Assembly: GCF_022815725.1 (NCBI RefSeq)
Contig: NZ_JALGRF010000001.1
Span: 930,001 to 994,000 of the forward strand
Length of the DNA stretch: 64,000 nt
Direction of reading: 5' to 3'
From: Streptomyces sp. APSN-46.1
Lineage (GTDB): Bacteria; Actinomycetota; Actinomycetes; Streptomycetales; Streptomycetaceae
The translations under genes and the position numbers were made by a program. How positions within the stretch are numbered: position 1 is the stretch's first letter; the number at the start of each line of letters is the position of its first letter. Shown in pieces: positions 11,403-20,624 of this stretch. The notes beneath the pieces are model-generated. The model was given only the letters and a program-made list of their open reading frames with translations, had not been told where the DNA came from and did no database searches.

Positions 11403-12608
11403 GTGTCACCCACCCATGACGTGATCGTCGTCGGCCTGGGCGGAATGGGCAGTGCCGCCGCCCACCACCTGTCCGCGCGCGGCGCGCGCGTGCTCGGCCT
11501 GGAGAAGTTCGGTCCCGTCCACAACCGCGGCTCCAGTCACGGAGGTTCGCGCATCACGCGGCAGTCGTACTTCGAGGACCCGGCGTACGTGCCGCTGCTG
11601 CTGCGCTCCTACGAGCTGTACGAGGCCCTGGAGCGCGACACCGGCCGGGACATCGCGACGCTGTGCGGCGGTGTGATGGTCGGCCGCCCCGATTCCCGTA
11701 CGGTGTCCGGTTCGCTGCTCTCGGCCCGGCAGTGGGACCTGCCGCACGAGATGCTCGACGCGAAGGAGATCCGCCGCCGCTTCCCCACCCTCACCCCCGC
11801 CGAGGACGAGGTCGCGCTGTACGAGGCGCGGGCCGGGTTCCTCCGCCCGGAGAGCACGGTCGCGGCCCACCTCCAGCTCGCCACGCGGTCGGGCGCGGAC
11901 CTGCACTTCGAGGAGCCGGTGCTGCGCTGGGAGCCGTACCGCGACGGCGTACGCGTCCACACCGCCGAGGACACCTACACCGCCGGCCAGTTGGTGATCT
12001 GCCCGGGTGCGTGGGCGCCGCGGCTGCTCACCGACCTGGGCGTGCCGTTCACCATCGAGCGGCAGGTCATGTACTGGTTCCAGCCCGACGGCGGAACCGG
12101 TCCCTTCCTCCCCGAGAACCATCCGATCTACATCTGGGAGGACGCGGGCGGCGTCCAGTTCTACGGCTTCCCCTCGATCGACGGGCCCGACCTCGGCGCG
12201 AAGGTGGCGTTCTTCCGCAGGGGCACCGTCTGCACCCCGGAGACCATCGACCGGACCGTGCGCGAGGACGAGGTCGCGGCGATGGCGGAGCAGCTCTCCC
12301 GACATCTCCCGTCCCTGCCCGGCCGTTTCCTGAAGGCCTCGACCTGTATGTACTCCAACACCCCCGACGAGCATTTCGTGATCGCGCGCCATCCGCAGCA
12401 CCCCGACTCGGTGACCGTGGCCTGCGGGTTCTCCGGTCACGGCTTCAAGTTCGTGCCCGTCGTCGGCGAGATCGTCGCCGACCTGGCCCTGACCGGCGCC
12501 ACCGGGCACCCCATCGAACTCTTCGATCCGCGCCGGCTGTCCGCGGCCACCGGGCCCGCACCCGCGCCCGCGACGACGACCGCGACCACGACCGCGCCTT
12601 CCGCTTGA
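11403..12608 (+). CDS. Monomeric sarcosine oxidase / N-methyltryptophan oxidase-like FAD enzyme
   Basis: A 401-aa DAO-family flavoenzyme with FAD motif [15 protein letters not shown] near the N-terminus, followed by [13 protein letters not shown], a family hallmark of MSOX/Sol[18 protein letters not shown] near the C-terminus matches the region that holds the covalent-flavin neighbourhood in this family, although the usual cysteine there is not seen at the standard place, so the flavin link is uncertain. GTG 11403 is chosen because GAGGAGGA stands 8 bp upstream; GTG 11382 is the alternative. The probable reaction is oxidative demethylation of sarcosine to glycine, formaldehyde and peroxide. 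The C-terminus ends in an Ala/Thr/Pro-rich tail. Confidence 0.83.
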   Translation: MSPTHDVIVVGLGGMGSAAAHHLSARGARVLGLEKFGPVHNRGSSHGGSRITRQSYFEDPAYVPLLLRSYELYEALERDTGRDIATLCGGVMVGRPDSRTVSGSLLSARQWDLPHEMLDAKEIRRRFPTLTPAEDEVALYEARAGFLRPESTVAAHLQLATRSGADLHFEEPVLRWEPYRDGVRVHTAEDTYTAGQLVICPGAWAPRLLTDLGVPFTIERQVMYWFQPDGGTGPFLPENHPIYIWEDAGGVQFYGFPSIDGPDLGAKVAFFRRGTVCTPETIDRTVREDEVAAMAEQLSRHLPSLPGRFLKASTCMYSNTPDEHFVIARHPQHPDSVTVACGFSGHGFKFVPVVGEIVADLALTGATGHPIELFDPRRLSAATGPAPAPATTTATTTAPSA

Positions 12609-12618
12609 GGAGACCGCC

Positions 12619-13749
12619 GTGACGGCCACCGACCTCCCGCCCAGCCTGATCGCCACGCTCCCCGGTCACTTCTACACCGACCCGGAGATCTTCCGGCGGG
12701 AGCAGGAGCGGCTCTTCGAATCGATGTGGTTCTGCGCCGTGCGCGGCTCCGACCTCGACAAGCCCGGTGCGTTCCGTACCGTCCGGGTCGGCCGCGAGAG
12801 CGTGATCGTGACCCGCAACCGGGCCGGCGAGCTGCGGGCCTTCCTCAACATCTGCCGGCACCGCGGCGCCCGGCTGTGCACCGAGGAGTCCGGCGCGGTG
12901 CGGCGGGCACTCCAATGCCCGTACCACGCCTGGACGTACGACCTCGACGGCAAGCTGATCGCCGCCCCCAATCTGGTCAAGATGCCCGACATCGACCGCA
13001 CCTCCTACGGCCTGGTGACCGTGCGCCTGCGCGAATGGCTGGGATACGCGTGGGTGTGCCTGGCCGACGAGCCGCCGTCCTTCGAGGAGACCGTGATCGG
13101 CGCGGCCGTGGAGCGGCTCGGCGACACGGCGTCCATCGATCGGTACGGCACGGAGGGTCTGGCCCTCGGCCGGCGGATCAGGTACGAGGTGAAGGCGAAC
13201 TGGAAGCTGATCGTCGAGAACTTCATGGAGTGCTACCACTGCGCGACGATCCACCCCGAACTGACCCATGTATTACCGGAGTTCGCGCGGGGATACGCGG
13301 CGCAGTACTACGTGGGGCACGGGGCGGAGTTCGCCAAGGAGGTGAAGGGCTTCACGGTCGACGGCAGCGGGGGCTTCGCCAGACTGCCCGAGGTGGCCGA
13401 GGAGCAGGACCGGCGCTACTACGCCATCACGGTCAAGCCGACCGTGTTCATCAACCTCGTCCCCGACCATGTGATCCTGCACCGGATGTTCCCGCTCGCC
13501 GAGGACCGCACGGTCGTCGAGTGCGACTGGCTGTACGCGCCGGAGGTCGTCGCGTCGGGCGCGGACGTGTCGAAGTCCGTGGAGCTGTTCCACCGGGTCA
13601 ACGTCCAGGACTTCGACGCCTGCGAGCGCACCCAGCCCGCGATGGCGTCGCGCGCGTACCGGGCGGGCGGCGTGCTGGTGCCGGCCGAGCACCACATCGG
13701 GATCTTCCACGCGTGGCTGACCGAGAAGCTGGGAGGCACCGGTGCCTGA
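12619..13749 (+). CDS. Rieske non-heme iron oxygenase, probable glycine betaine demethylase (GbcA-like), contains a TTA codon
   Basis: An aromatic-ring-hydroxylating-type oxygenase alpha subunit of 376 aa. The Rieske cluster ligands are seen as Cys79-x-His81 and Cys100-xx-His103. The mononuclear iron site is ENFMECYHCATIHPEL (His207 and His212), with the later aspartate in NVQDFDACE. Its place among choline and N-methylglycine genes points to glycine betaine demethylation to dimethylglycine, as by GbcA. No ferredoxin reductase partner (GbcB) lies in the cluster. Leu219 is encoded by TTA (13273-13275), the rare codon read only by the bldA tRNA in Streptomyces. The gene overlaps the aldehyde dehydrogenase gene by 8 bp. 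Confidence 0.84.
   Translation: MTATDLPPSLIATLPGHFYTDPEIFRREQERLFESMWFCAVRGSDLDKPGAFRTVRVGRESVIVTRNRAGELRAFLNICRHRGARLCTEESGAVRRALQCPYHAWTYDLDGKLIAAPNLVKMPDIDRTSYGLVTVRLREWLGYAWVCLADEPPSFEETVIGAAVERLGDTASIDRYGTEGLALGRRIRYEVKANWKLIVENFMECYHCATIHPELTHVLPEFARGYAAQYYVGHGAEFAKEVKGFTVDGSGGFARLPEVAEEQDRRYYAITVKPTVFINLVPDHVILHRMFPLAEDRTVVECDWLYAPEVVASGADVSKSVELFHRVNVQDFDACERTQPAMASRAYRAGGVLVPAEHHIGIFHAWLTEKLGGTGA
13273..13275 (+). promoter_or_regulatory. TTA leucine codon (bldA-dependent translation expected)
   Basis: This is an in-frame TTA at codon 219 of the Rieske oxygenase gene, just after its iron-ligand histidines. In Streptomyces, TTA-containing genes need the developmentally controlled bldA tRNA. 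It is one of only two in-frame TTA codons I noticed in this window. Confidence 0.8.
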
Positions 13750-15214
13750 TCTGTTCATCGGCGGCGCGTGGACGGCGGCCCGCGGCGAGCGCACCCGGGA
13801 GATCCGCTGTCCCGCCGACGGCTCCCTGATCGCCGAGGTCGACGAGGCGGACGGCAAGGACACGGCCGACGCGATCGCCGCGGCCCGCCGCTCGTTCGAC
13901 GAGGGCCCGTGGCCGCACACCTCCGCCGCCGAGCGCGGCGACCTGCTGCTGCGCGTCGCCGGTCTGATCGCCCGCGACAAGGACGCGCTGGCCCGCGCCG
14001 AGTCCCTCGACACCGGCAAGCGGCTGGTGGAGAGCGCGTACGACATCGACGACGTCGTGAACTGCTTCCGGTACTTCGGGCGGCTCGCCGCCACCGAGAC
14101 GGGCCGGGTGATCGACACGGGCACGGCGAACGCCGACAGCCGGGTGGTGCACGAGCCGGTCGGGGTCTGCGGGCTGATCACGCCGTGGAACTATCCGCTG
14201 CTCCAGACGGCGTGGAAGGTCGCGCCGGCCCTCGCCGCGGGCAACACCTTCGTCCTGAAGCCGAGCGAGCTCACCCCGCACACCGCGATCCGTCTGATGC
14301 GTCTGCTCGCCGAGGCGGGGCTGCCCGACGGTGTCGCCAACCTCGTGCTCGGCGCGGGCCCCGAGGCGGGTGCGCCGCTCGCCGACCACCCCGACGTCGA
14401 TCTCCTCTCCTTCACCGGCGGTCTGCGGACCGGCCGCCGACTGATGGCGGCAGCCGCCGGGACGGTCAAGAAGGTCGCGCTCGAACTGGGCGGCAAGAAC
14501 CCCAACATCGTGTTCGCGGACGCCGATTTCGACGCGGCGGTGGACATGGCCCTGACGGCGGTGTTCCTGCACTCCGGGCAGGTCTGCTCGGCCGGGGCGC
14601 GGCTCCTGGTCGAGGACTCGCTGCACGACCGGTTCGTCGACGAGATCGTGCGCGGGGCCCGGGAGATCCGCCTGGGCGGCCCCTTCGAGGAGCGGGCGCA
14701 GACCGGGCCGCTGATCTCGGCCGCCCATCGCGCCAAGGTCGAGGCGTACGTCGAGCGGGGTGTCGCCGAGGGCGCGGTGCTGCGCTGTGGCGGCGCCCGG
14801 CCCGAAGGCCCCGCGTACGACAGGGGCTTCTACTACCTGCCGACGGTCCTCGACGAGTGTCACGCGGGGATGTCGGTGGTGCGGGAGGAGTCCTTCGGCC
14901 CGGTCCTGACGGTGGAGCGGTTCCGCGACGGCGACGAGGACGAGGCCGTGCGGCTCGCGAACGACACGATCTACGGTCTCGCGGGCGCGGTCTGGACGGG
15001 CAGCGAGGGCCGGGCGCGGCGCATCGCGGGACGGCTGCGCCTGGGCACCGTATGGATCAACGACTACCACCCCTATCTGCCGCAGGCGGAGTGGGGTGGG
15101 TTCAAGCAGTCCGGCACGGGGCGGGAACTCGGTCCGGCCGGTCTCGCGGAGTACCGCGAGACGAAGCACATCTGGCGCAACACCGCACCGGAGCCGCAGG
15201 GCTGGTTCGCCTGA
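13742..15214 (+). CDS. betB: Aldehyde dehydrogenase, probable betaine aldehyde dehydrogenase
   Basis: An NAD(P)-dependent aldehyde dehydrogenase of 490 aa, the usual family length. Visible active-site elements are Asn150 (ITPWNYP), Glu248 (ALELGGKNP) and the catalytic Cys282 (SGQVCSAG). The GTG start lies inside the end of the Rieske gene, giving an 8-bp overlap and likely translational coupling. Next to a choline-dehydrogenase-like gene and a Rieske betaine demethylase, the best assignment is oxidation of betaine aldehyde to glycine betaine. The family is broad, and aminoaldehyde substrates are possible. Confidence 0.82.
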   Translation: MPDLFIGGAWTAARGERTREIRCPADGSLIAEVDEADGKDTADAIAAARRSFDEGPWPHTSAAERGDLLLRVAGLIARDKDALARAESLDTGKRLVESAYDIDDVVNCFRYFGRLAATETGRVIDTGTANADSRVVHEPVGVCGLITPWNYPLLQTAWKVAPALAAGNTFVLKPSELTPHTAIRLMRLLAEAGLPDGVANLVLGAGPEAGAPLADHPDVDLLSFTGGLRTGRRLMAAAAGTVKKVALELGGKNPNIVFADADFDAAVDMALTAVFLHSGQVCSAGARLLVEDSLHDRFVDEIVRGAREIRLGGPFEERAQTGPLISAAHRAKVEAYVERGVAEGAVLRCGGARPEGPAYDRGFYYLPTVLDECHAGMSVVREESFGPVLTVERFRDGDEDEAVRLANDTIYGLAGAVWTGSEGRARRIAGRLRLGTVWINDYHPYLPQAEWGGFKQSGTGRELGPAGLAEYRETKHIWRNTAPEPQGWFA

Positions 15215-15243
15215 AACACCCTCTATTGGCTAGGAGTTGACCC

Positions 15244-16797
15244 ATGGCAACGGCTCCGCCCTCCCCACCGAGCGACGACACGGAGCTCACCGAGTTCGGC
15301 TACCGTCCCGAACTCAAGCGGACGCTCGGCACCTTCCACACCTTCGCGGCCGGCATCTCGTACATCTCGATCCTCACGGGCACCTTCCAGCTCTTCTACT
15401 TCGGTTACGCCAGCGGCGGTCCCGCGTACTGGTGGTCCTGGCCCCTGGTCTTCGCCGGCCAGTTCACGGTCGCGCTCTGCTTCGCCGAGCTGGCCGCCCG
15501 CTATCCGGTGGCGGGCTCCATCTACAACTGGGCGAAGAAGGTGGGGAACGGACACGTCGGCTGGCTCGCCGGCTGGATGATGCTCACCGCCTCGATCGTC
15601 TCCATCGCCGCCGTGGCCCTCGCCTACCAGTTGACGCTTCCTCAGATCTCTTCCGTCTTCCAGTTCGTCGGAGACGGGACGGGGACGTACGACGTGGCGA
15701 CCAACGCGGTGGTCCTCGCCGCCGGCCTGATCCTCTTCACCACGGTCGTGGGCGCCTTCGGTGTGAAGCTGATGGCCCGGATCAACACCGCGGGTGTCTT
15801 CCTCGAACTGATCGCCACCGTCGTACTGATCGTGCTGCTCGCGGTGAACGTCGTACGGGGCCCGCAGGTCGTCACCGAGACGGCCGGCACCGGCTCGGGC
15901 CAGTCCTTCGGCTATCTCGGGGCGTTCCTGATCGCCTCGCTCGCCTCGGCCTATGTGATGTACGGCTTCGACACCGCGGCCTCGCTCGGCGAGGAGTCCC
16001 TCGACCCCTCGCGCAACGCGCCGCGCGCCATCATCCGGGCGATCGCCGCCTCGTTCGTCCTCGGCGGCCTCGTCCTGGTCCTCGCGCTGATGAGCGTGTC
16101 GAATCTGCGCGGCGAGAAGCTCTCCACCGACGGGCTGCAGTACGTCGTCCTCGACGTCCTCGGCCCGACGGCCGGCAAGGCGATGCTGTGGTGCGTGCTG
16201 ATCGCGGTCACCGTCTGCGCGCTCGCGGTGCACACGGCGGCCGTCCGCCTCGCCTTCGCCATGGCCAGGGACAACAACCTGCCCGCGTCCTCCCGGCTCG
16301 CGAAGGTCAGCCCGCGGTTCGGCACCCCGATCCTGCCGACCGTGATCATCGGGGTGCTCGCCCTGACGATCCTGCTGGTCAACATCCGCCAGCCGCAGAT
16401 CTTCACCGTCGTCACCAGCATCGGCATCGTGATGGTCTACGTCGCCTATCTCCTGGTCACCGGGCCGATGCTGGTGGCGCGGCTGCGCGGCCGGTGGCGG
16501 CCGGCGGAGGGCAAGTTCTCGCTCGGCCGCTGGGGGCTGCCCGTCAACATCATCGCCGTGGTGTGGGGGGCGGCGATGACGCTCAACCTCATCTGGCCGC
16601 GGTCGGCCGTGTACAACGCCGCCGCCCCGTACCACTGGTATCTGCGCTGGGGCGCGGTGCTGTTCGTCGGCGCGATCGCGCTGGGCGGCTTCGCCTACTA
16701 CTGGTTCGTCCAGCGGCACCGTACGGGCGTCCTCGCCGAACACGCCGCCGTGGCCCGCCCCGAGCCCGTCGCGCTGAAGGAGGTCACCCCCTCATGA
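15244..16797 (+). CDS. APC-superfamily amino acid/amine permease
   Basis: A 517-aa integral membrane transporter of the amino acid-polyamine-organocation superfamily, with about 12 hydrophobic spans. GTFHTFAAGISYISILTG and FAELAARYPVAGSIYNWAKK near the N-terminus are typical of the family's first helices. ATG 15244 follows AGGAG by 9 bp. It lies between betB and the choline-dehydrogenase-like gene and overlaps the latter by four bases (ATGA), so it probably brings in a pathway substrate such as choline, betaine or another quaternary or methylated amine. The usual choline carriers are of other families (BCCT or ABC), so the substrate is only inferred from position. Confidence 0.82.
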   Translation: MATAPPSPPSDDTELTEFGYRPELKRTLGTFHTFAAGISYISILTGTFQLFYFGYASGGPAYWWSWPLVFAGQFTVALCFAELAARYPVAGSIYNWAKKVGNGHVGWLAGWMMLTASIVSIAAVALAYQLTLPQISSVFQFVGDGTGTYDVATNAVVLAAGLILFTTVVGAFGVKLMARINTAGVFLELIATVVLIVLLAVNVVRGPQVVTETAGTGSGQSFGYLGAFLIASLASAYVMYGFDTAASLGEESLDPSRNAPRAIIRAIAASFVLGGLVLVLALMSVSNLRGEKLSTDGLQYVVLDVLGPTAGKAMLWCVLIAVTVCALAVHTAAVRLAFAMARDNNLPASSRLAKVSPRFGTPILPTVIIGVLALTILLVNIRQPQIFTVVTSIGIVMVYVAYLLVTGPMLVARLRGRWRPAEGKFSLGRWGLPVNIIAVVWGAAMTLNLIWPRSAVYNAAAPYHWYLRWGAVLFVGAIALGGFAYYWFVQRHRTGVLAEHAAVARPEPVALKEVTPS

Positions 16798-18344
16798 CGA
16801 CCGATGAGTTCGACTACGTCGTGGTCGGTGGCGGCACCGCGGGCAATGTCGTCGCGGCGCGGCTGAGCGAGGACCCGTCCGTCACCGTGTGCGTCCTGGA
16901 GGCCGGCCCGAGCGATGTCGGGGACGACGACATCCTGAGGCTGGAACGGTGGATGGGGCTGCTGGAGTCCGGCTACGACTGGGACTACCCGGTCGAGCCG
17001 CAGGCCAGCGGCAACAGCTTCATGCGGCACGCGCGCGCCAAGGTGCTCGGCGGCTGTTCCTCGCACAACTCCTGCATCGCCTTCTGGGCGCCCGCCGAGG
17101 ACCTGGACGACTGGGCGGCGGCAGGCTGTACGGGCTGGAGCGCGGCGGACCTGTTCCCTCTGTACCGCAGGCTGGAGAACAACGACGCTCCCGGCGACCA
17201 CCACGGCCGGTCGGGCCCGGTGAAGCTGCGCACCCTCAAGGGCGAGGACCCGTGCGGCGCCGCCCTCCTGGAGGCGTGTGCGCAGGCGGGCATACCGACG
17301 ACCCCGTTCAACACCGGCACGACGGTGGTGCGGGGCGCCAACTGGTTCCAGATCAACGCGGACGAGAACAACATCCGGCAGTCCTCCTCGGTGGCCTACC
17401 TCCACCCGGTGCTGGGCAAGCGCCCCAACCTGGAGGTACGCACCGGGGTGCGGGCGAAGAAGCTGGTGTTCGACGGGCTGCGCTGTGTCGGCGCGGAGTA
17501 TCTGGACCCGGATCTCGTCCACAGCCGGACGGTCCGCGCCCGCCGCGAGGTCGTCGTCTCCTGCGGCTCGATCGACACGCCGAAGCTGCTGATGCTGTCG
17601 GGGATCGGCCCGGCGGATCATCTGCGGGAGGTGGGCGTGGAGGTGCTCGTGGACTCCGCGGGAGTCGGCGAGAACCTCCAGGACCACCCCGAGGGCGTCG
17701 TCATGTGGGAGGCGAGGCAGCCGATGACCACCACGTCGAGCCAGTGGTGGGAGGCGGGCATCTTCTACGACACCGAGCCGGGTCTGGACCGGCCGGACCT
17801 GATGTTCCACTACGGCTCGGTGCCCTTCGACATGAACACCGCCCGGCACGGCTATCCGACGTCCGAGAACGCGTTCTGTCTGACGCCGAACGTGACACGT
17901 GCCAAGTCGCGCGGCACGGTGCGGCTGCGGACGCGCGACTACCGCGACAAGCCGAGGATCGACCCCCGGTACTTCACGCACGAGCACGACGTGAGGGTGA
18001 TGGGAGCCGGCATCGAGCTGGCCCGCCGGATCGCCGCGCAGCCGGCGCTCGCCGGGTGGGCGGGGGCCGAGCTCGCCCCGGGCCCAGATGTCCGCACCGC
18101 CGAGGAACTGCTCGATTACATCCACACGACGCACAACACCGTCTACCACCCGGCTTGCACGGTGAAGATGGGGGCGGACGACGACCCCATGGCGCCGCTC
18201 GACGCCCGTCTGCGGGTCAAGGGGGTCGTCGGGCTGCGGGTCGCGGACGGGTCGGTCATGCCGGATCTCGTGACCGTCAATCCGTGCATCACGACGATGG
18301 TGGTCGGCGAGAAGTGCGCCGATCTCCTGCGCGCGGACGCCTGA
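16794..18344 (+). CDS. betA: GMC-family oxidoreductase, probable choline dehydrogenase
   Basis: An FAD-dependent GMC oxidoreductase of 516 aa, close to BetA length. The N-terminus carries the dinucleotide motif VVVGGGTAGNVVAARLSE. GMC signatures follow at HARAKVLGGCSSHN and SCGSIDTPKLLMLSGIG. The C-terminal active-site region is NTVYHPACTVKMG, with NPCITTMVVGEKCADLL at the flavin contact. ATG 16794 overlaps the permease stop. With the aldehyde dehydrogenase it would convert choline to glycine betaine in two steps. The enzyme may instead take another primary alcohol, since GMC specificity is hard to read. It is the last gene of the cluster. Confidence 0.82.
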   Translation: MTTDEFDYVVVGGGTAGNVVAARLSEDPSVTVCVLEAGPSDVGDDDILRLERWMGLLESGYDWDYPVEPQASGNSFMRHARAKVLGGCSSHNSCIAFWAPAEDLDDWAAAGCTGWSAADLFPLYRRLENNDAPGDHHGRSGPVKLRTLKGEDPCGAALLEACAQAGIPTTPFNTGTTVVRGANWFQINADENNIRQSSSVAYLHPVLGKRPNLEVRTGVRAKKLVFDGLRCVGAEYLDPDLVHSRTVRARREVVVSCGSIDTPKLLMLSGIGPADHLREVGVEVLVDSAGVGENLQDHPEGVVMWEARQPMTTTSSQWWEAGIFYDTEPGLDRPDLMFHYGSVPFDMNTARHGYPTSENAFCLTPNVTRAKSRGTVRLRTRDYRDKPRIDPRYFTHEHDVRVMGAGIELARRIAAQPALAGWAGAELAPGPDVRTAEELLDYIHTTHNTVYHPACTVKMGADDDPMAPLDARLRVKGVVGLRVADGSVMPDLVTVNPCITTMVVGEKCADLLRADA

Positions 18345-18371
18345 GCGCGGGCGTCGGGGTCGAGGTAAGCG

Positions 18372-18400
18372 TCGGCATCGGCATCGGCATCGGCATCGGC
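18372..18400. repeat. Hexanucleotide tandem repeat (TCGGCA)4.8
   Basis: Four full copies and one partial copy of TCGGCA lie 27 bp after the betA-type stop, just before a terminator hairpin. They are not in a predicted gene. Confidence 0.9.
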
Positions 18401-18405
18401 CGACC

Positions 18406-18443
18406 GGCCTCTCCTGCCGCGGAGTTCCGCGACAGGAAAGGCC
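18406..18443. terminator. Bidirectional hairpin terminator
   Basis: An 18-bp stem with two mismatches (GGCCTCTCCTGCCGCGGA against its partner) and a two-base apex lies between the convergent betA-type gene and the minus-strand amidase-domain gene. It could stop transcription from both sides. Confidence 0.75.
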
Positions 18444-18455
18444 GAAGGGCACCTG

Positions 18456-19601
18456 TCAGGTGCGGTATGCGAAGTAGACCGCGTCCGGGTAGGACGCGAC
18501 GATGCTCGCGAGCGACTTACGGTACGTGTTGGTGGAGTGGTACGTGAGGTAAGGCATCCCGGCCTTGCTGCGGTACGTCACCATCATGGAGTGGTCCTTG
18601 GACCCGTCCTTGTTGAAGTCCATCTGCAGGACGTCCCCGATGTCCATCTGGTACACGTTGGCCAGGTTGGCCGCCCGCTGGTTGGACAGCGTGAACCAGG
18701 CGAACTCGTTCGCGCCGACCCAGGAGTCGGTCTGGCGGGTGCCGTCGTACCACCAGTTCCGGTAGTCCGACGTGGAGCCCGGAACGTTCTTCCAGCCGCC
18801 CGCCTTCAGCGCCTGGCTGATGAAGTTGGTGCAGTCGCCGCCGGCCCCGTTGAACTTCCGGTACGCCGGGTTGTAGTTGCTCCAGTACTTCTCCGCGTAC
18901 TTCGCCATGGCGGCGTAGTCGTAGGCGGCGCCGGTCTTCGACTTGGGGTTCGCCGTCGCGGGGTACTTGGTGGAGGCCGGCGTGCCGTCCGGGTAGGTCT
19001 GGCCGTCGTCCTGGATGACGTTCGCCTTGGCCGCCACGGGCTCGTTGACCGCGACGGGGCCGCTGTCCTGGGACTTGATCGAGGTCAGCTCCCAGGCGCC
19101 GCCCTTCTTGCTGGTGAGGTTCAGCTCGTACCGGGTCTGGAAGTCGGTCGTCGCCGGCTCGTCTCCGCGGAGCTTCTTGTACGTGAGCGTGGTCTCCTCG
19201 GTGACCTGGACGGTCGCCTTCCCGCCGGTGACCGTGGCACTGTCCACCACGACGCGAGTGTCGGAGCCCGAGTAGGCCTCACCGAGCGCCGCCAGCCGCG
19301 TCTTGCGGGACCGCAGCGACGAAAGCGCGGCGTCCTCGTCCCGCTTCAGCTGGGCCGACATGCGCGTCTTCTTCGCGGAGGCCGGGCGGCCCGAGCTACG
19401 GCGCCCCGCCTGGTCCTCGACCAGGGCTTCGGTACGCTGGGAGAGCACGTCGTCGGCTATGCCTGCAAAGGTGTTGACGGTCGCGCGGTCAGCCGCGCGG
19501 GGCCCGGATTCCGCGCTCGCGGAGTAGCCGAGCAGAGCTGCCGACGACAAAGCTACGGTCAGGGCCACGCCGACCGCGGGTCTGAACGTCTTTGGTATCA
19601 C
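18456..19601 (-). CDS. Secreted amidase_6-domain protein
   Basis: A 381-aa secreted protein. A signal peptide is visible (about residues 1-32, ending ...SASA before ESGPRA), followed by a charged region (about 35-130), a beta-rich middle region and a C-terminal amidase_6 domain (about 215-381). That domain has putative nucleophile Cys in GAGGDCTNFISQALKAGG and a later His in KDHSMMVTYR, the pattern of papain-like cell-wall or peptide amidases. GTG 19601 is chosen over an upstream in-frame start because AAGGGGA stands at the right distance. It is monocistronic, convergent with betA. The substrate is unknown; peptidoglycan or peptide amide bonds are possible. Confidence 0.85.
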   Translation of the reverse strand: MIPKTFRPAVGVALTVALSSAALLGYSASAESGPRAADRATVNTFAGIADDVLSQRTEALVEDQAGRRSSGRPASAKKTRMSAQLKRDEDAALSSLRSRKTRLAALGEAYSGSDTRVVVDSATVTGGKATVQVTEETTLTYKKLRGDEPATTDFQTRYELNLTSKKGGAWELTSIKSQDSGPVAVNEPVAAKANVIQDDGQTYPDGTPASTKYPATANPKSKTGAAYDYAAMAKYAEKYWSNYNPAYRKFNGAGGDCTNFISQALKAGGWKNVPGSTSDYRNWWYDGTRQTDSWVGANEFAWFTLSNQRAANLANVYQMDIGDVLQMDFNKDGSKDHSMMVTYRSKAGMPYLTYHSTNTYRKSLASIVASYPDAVYFAYRT

Positions 19602-19723
19602 TAGATTTCCCCTTGTCACCCGGTCCACACGAACCGGGGGACGGAATCTTCGCACACCTTCGCAACCCTTTCACCGAACCCACCTCCTGACGGCTCACCG
19701 CCTCAGGTACGCAAGGAATTCGC

Positions 19724-19945
19724 ATGACGCAGATATCGGAAGACACATCCCTTCCGCAGCCGTTCGACGCAGCGTTCGCGCGTGTCCAGCACGTCATCAG
19801 CGGCGGCGTGCTCACTCTCATCGACCACCCGGACCAGCTGTCCGATCTGCGGGCCCGGCTGGCCCGCCCCGCGGACCAACTCCGCTGGAACAGCACGTTC
19901 CGATTCCGCGCGCTGCGAGAGTTGCCGGTCACCACCCGCCCCTGA
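19724..19945 (+). CDS. Small hypothetical protein (73 aa)
   Basis: A short frame with strong G/C bias at third positions and an ATG preceded by AAGGA about 12 bp upstream. The predicted product is soluble, with no signal peptide or recognised domain; its middle (VQHVISGGVLTLIDHP) looks helical. It lies between the divergent amidase gene and the convergent end of the conservon. I do not recognise a family. Confidence 0.55.
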   Translation: MTQISEDTSLPQPFDAAFARVQHVISGGVLTLIDHPDQLSDLRARLARPADQLRWNSTFRFRALRELPVTTRP

Positions 19946-19991
19946 CGCCGACGTCGTACTGATCGGGAGCGGGGTGCCCTGGCCACCCTCC

Positions 19992-20624
19992 TCACCGGGC
20001 CGCTGAGGCGACCCCCGGCATCCCCGCCCCGACCTCGACCCCTGCCGTGGCGATCAGCATGTCCAGGAGCGCCACCAGGACGTCGCGTACATCGCCCCGC
20101 TCCCGGGCGTCGAGCATCAGGACCGGCGTGTCCGGGTCGCGCAGGCGCAGGGCGGCCGCGATCTCCTCGGGGGTGTACGGCTGCTCCCCGTGGAAGCAGT
20201 TCGCACCGACCACGAACGGCAGGCCGCGGCTCTCGAAGAAGTCGACGGCCGGGAAGCTGCGGTCCAGGCGCCGGGTGTCGACGAGGACGACCGCCCCGAG
20301 CGCCCCGTTCAACAGGTCGTCCCACATGAACCAGAAGCGCTCCTGGCCCGGCGTGCCGAACAGGTAGAGCACCACCCCGGCCTCGGTGAGGGTGAGGCGG
20401 CCGAAGTCCATCGCCACGGTGGTGACCGCTTTGGACTCGATGCCGTCGAGGTCGTCCACGCCCACGCCCGCGGCCGTCAGCCGCTCCTCCGTACGCAGCG
20501 GCTCGATCTCGGAGATCGTCTCGACCAGGGTGGTCTTGCCGACTCCGAACCCCCCGGCGATGAGGATCTTGACGGGGGCCGCCTGGGGGGCCGAGGCGTC
20601 GTATCCGGTTTCATATCCGGGCAA
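19992..20624 (-). CDS. Conservon GTP-binding protein (CvnD-like)
   Basis: A small Ras-like ATP/GTP-binding protein of 210 aa, fourth gene of a conservon. The P-loop GGFGVGKTTLVE lies near residue 25, and GTPGQERF is the switch-II-like motif near 90. The start is a TTG that overlaps the end of the DUF742 gene by 14 bp; no better start exists in this frame. In known conservons the four products are thought to form a membrane-associated complex resembling eukaryotic G-protein receptors. Confidence 0.88.
   Translation of the reverse strand: MPGYETGYDASAPQAAPVKILIAGGFGVGKTTLVETISEIEPLRTEERLTAAGVGVDDLDGIESKAVTTVAMDFGRLTLTEAGVVLYLFGTPGQERFWFMWDDLLNGALGAVVLVDTRRLDRSFPAVDFFESRGLPFVVGANCFHGEQPYTPEEIAAALRLRDPDTPVLMLDARERGDVRDVLVALLDMLIATAGVEVGAGMPGVASAAR

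Noticed and set aside
15237..18344. A 1035-codon frame ending in the GMC enzyme
   Set aside because: Its first 519 codons lie over the permease in the wrong frame. The GMC protein begins at the ATG overlapping the permease stop.
18372..18400. The TCGGCA run as part of a CRISPR or a gene
   Set aside because: Units are 6 bp without spacers, and it lies after the stop codon and before a terminator. It is a simple tandem repeat.
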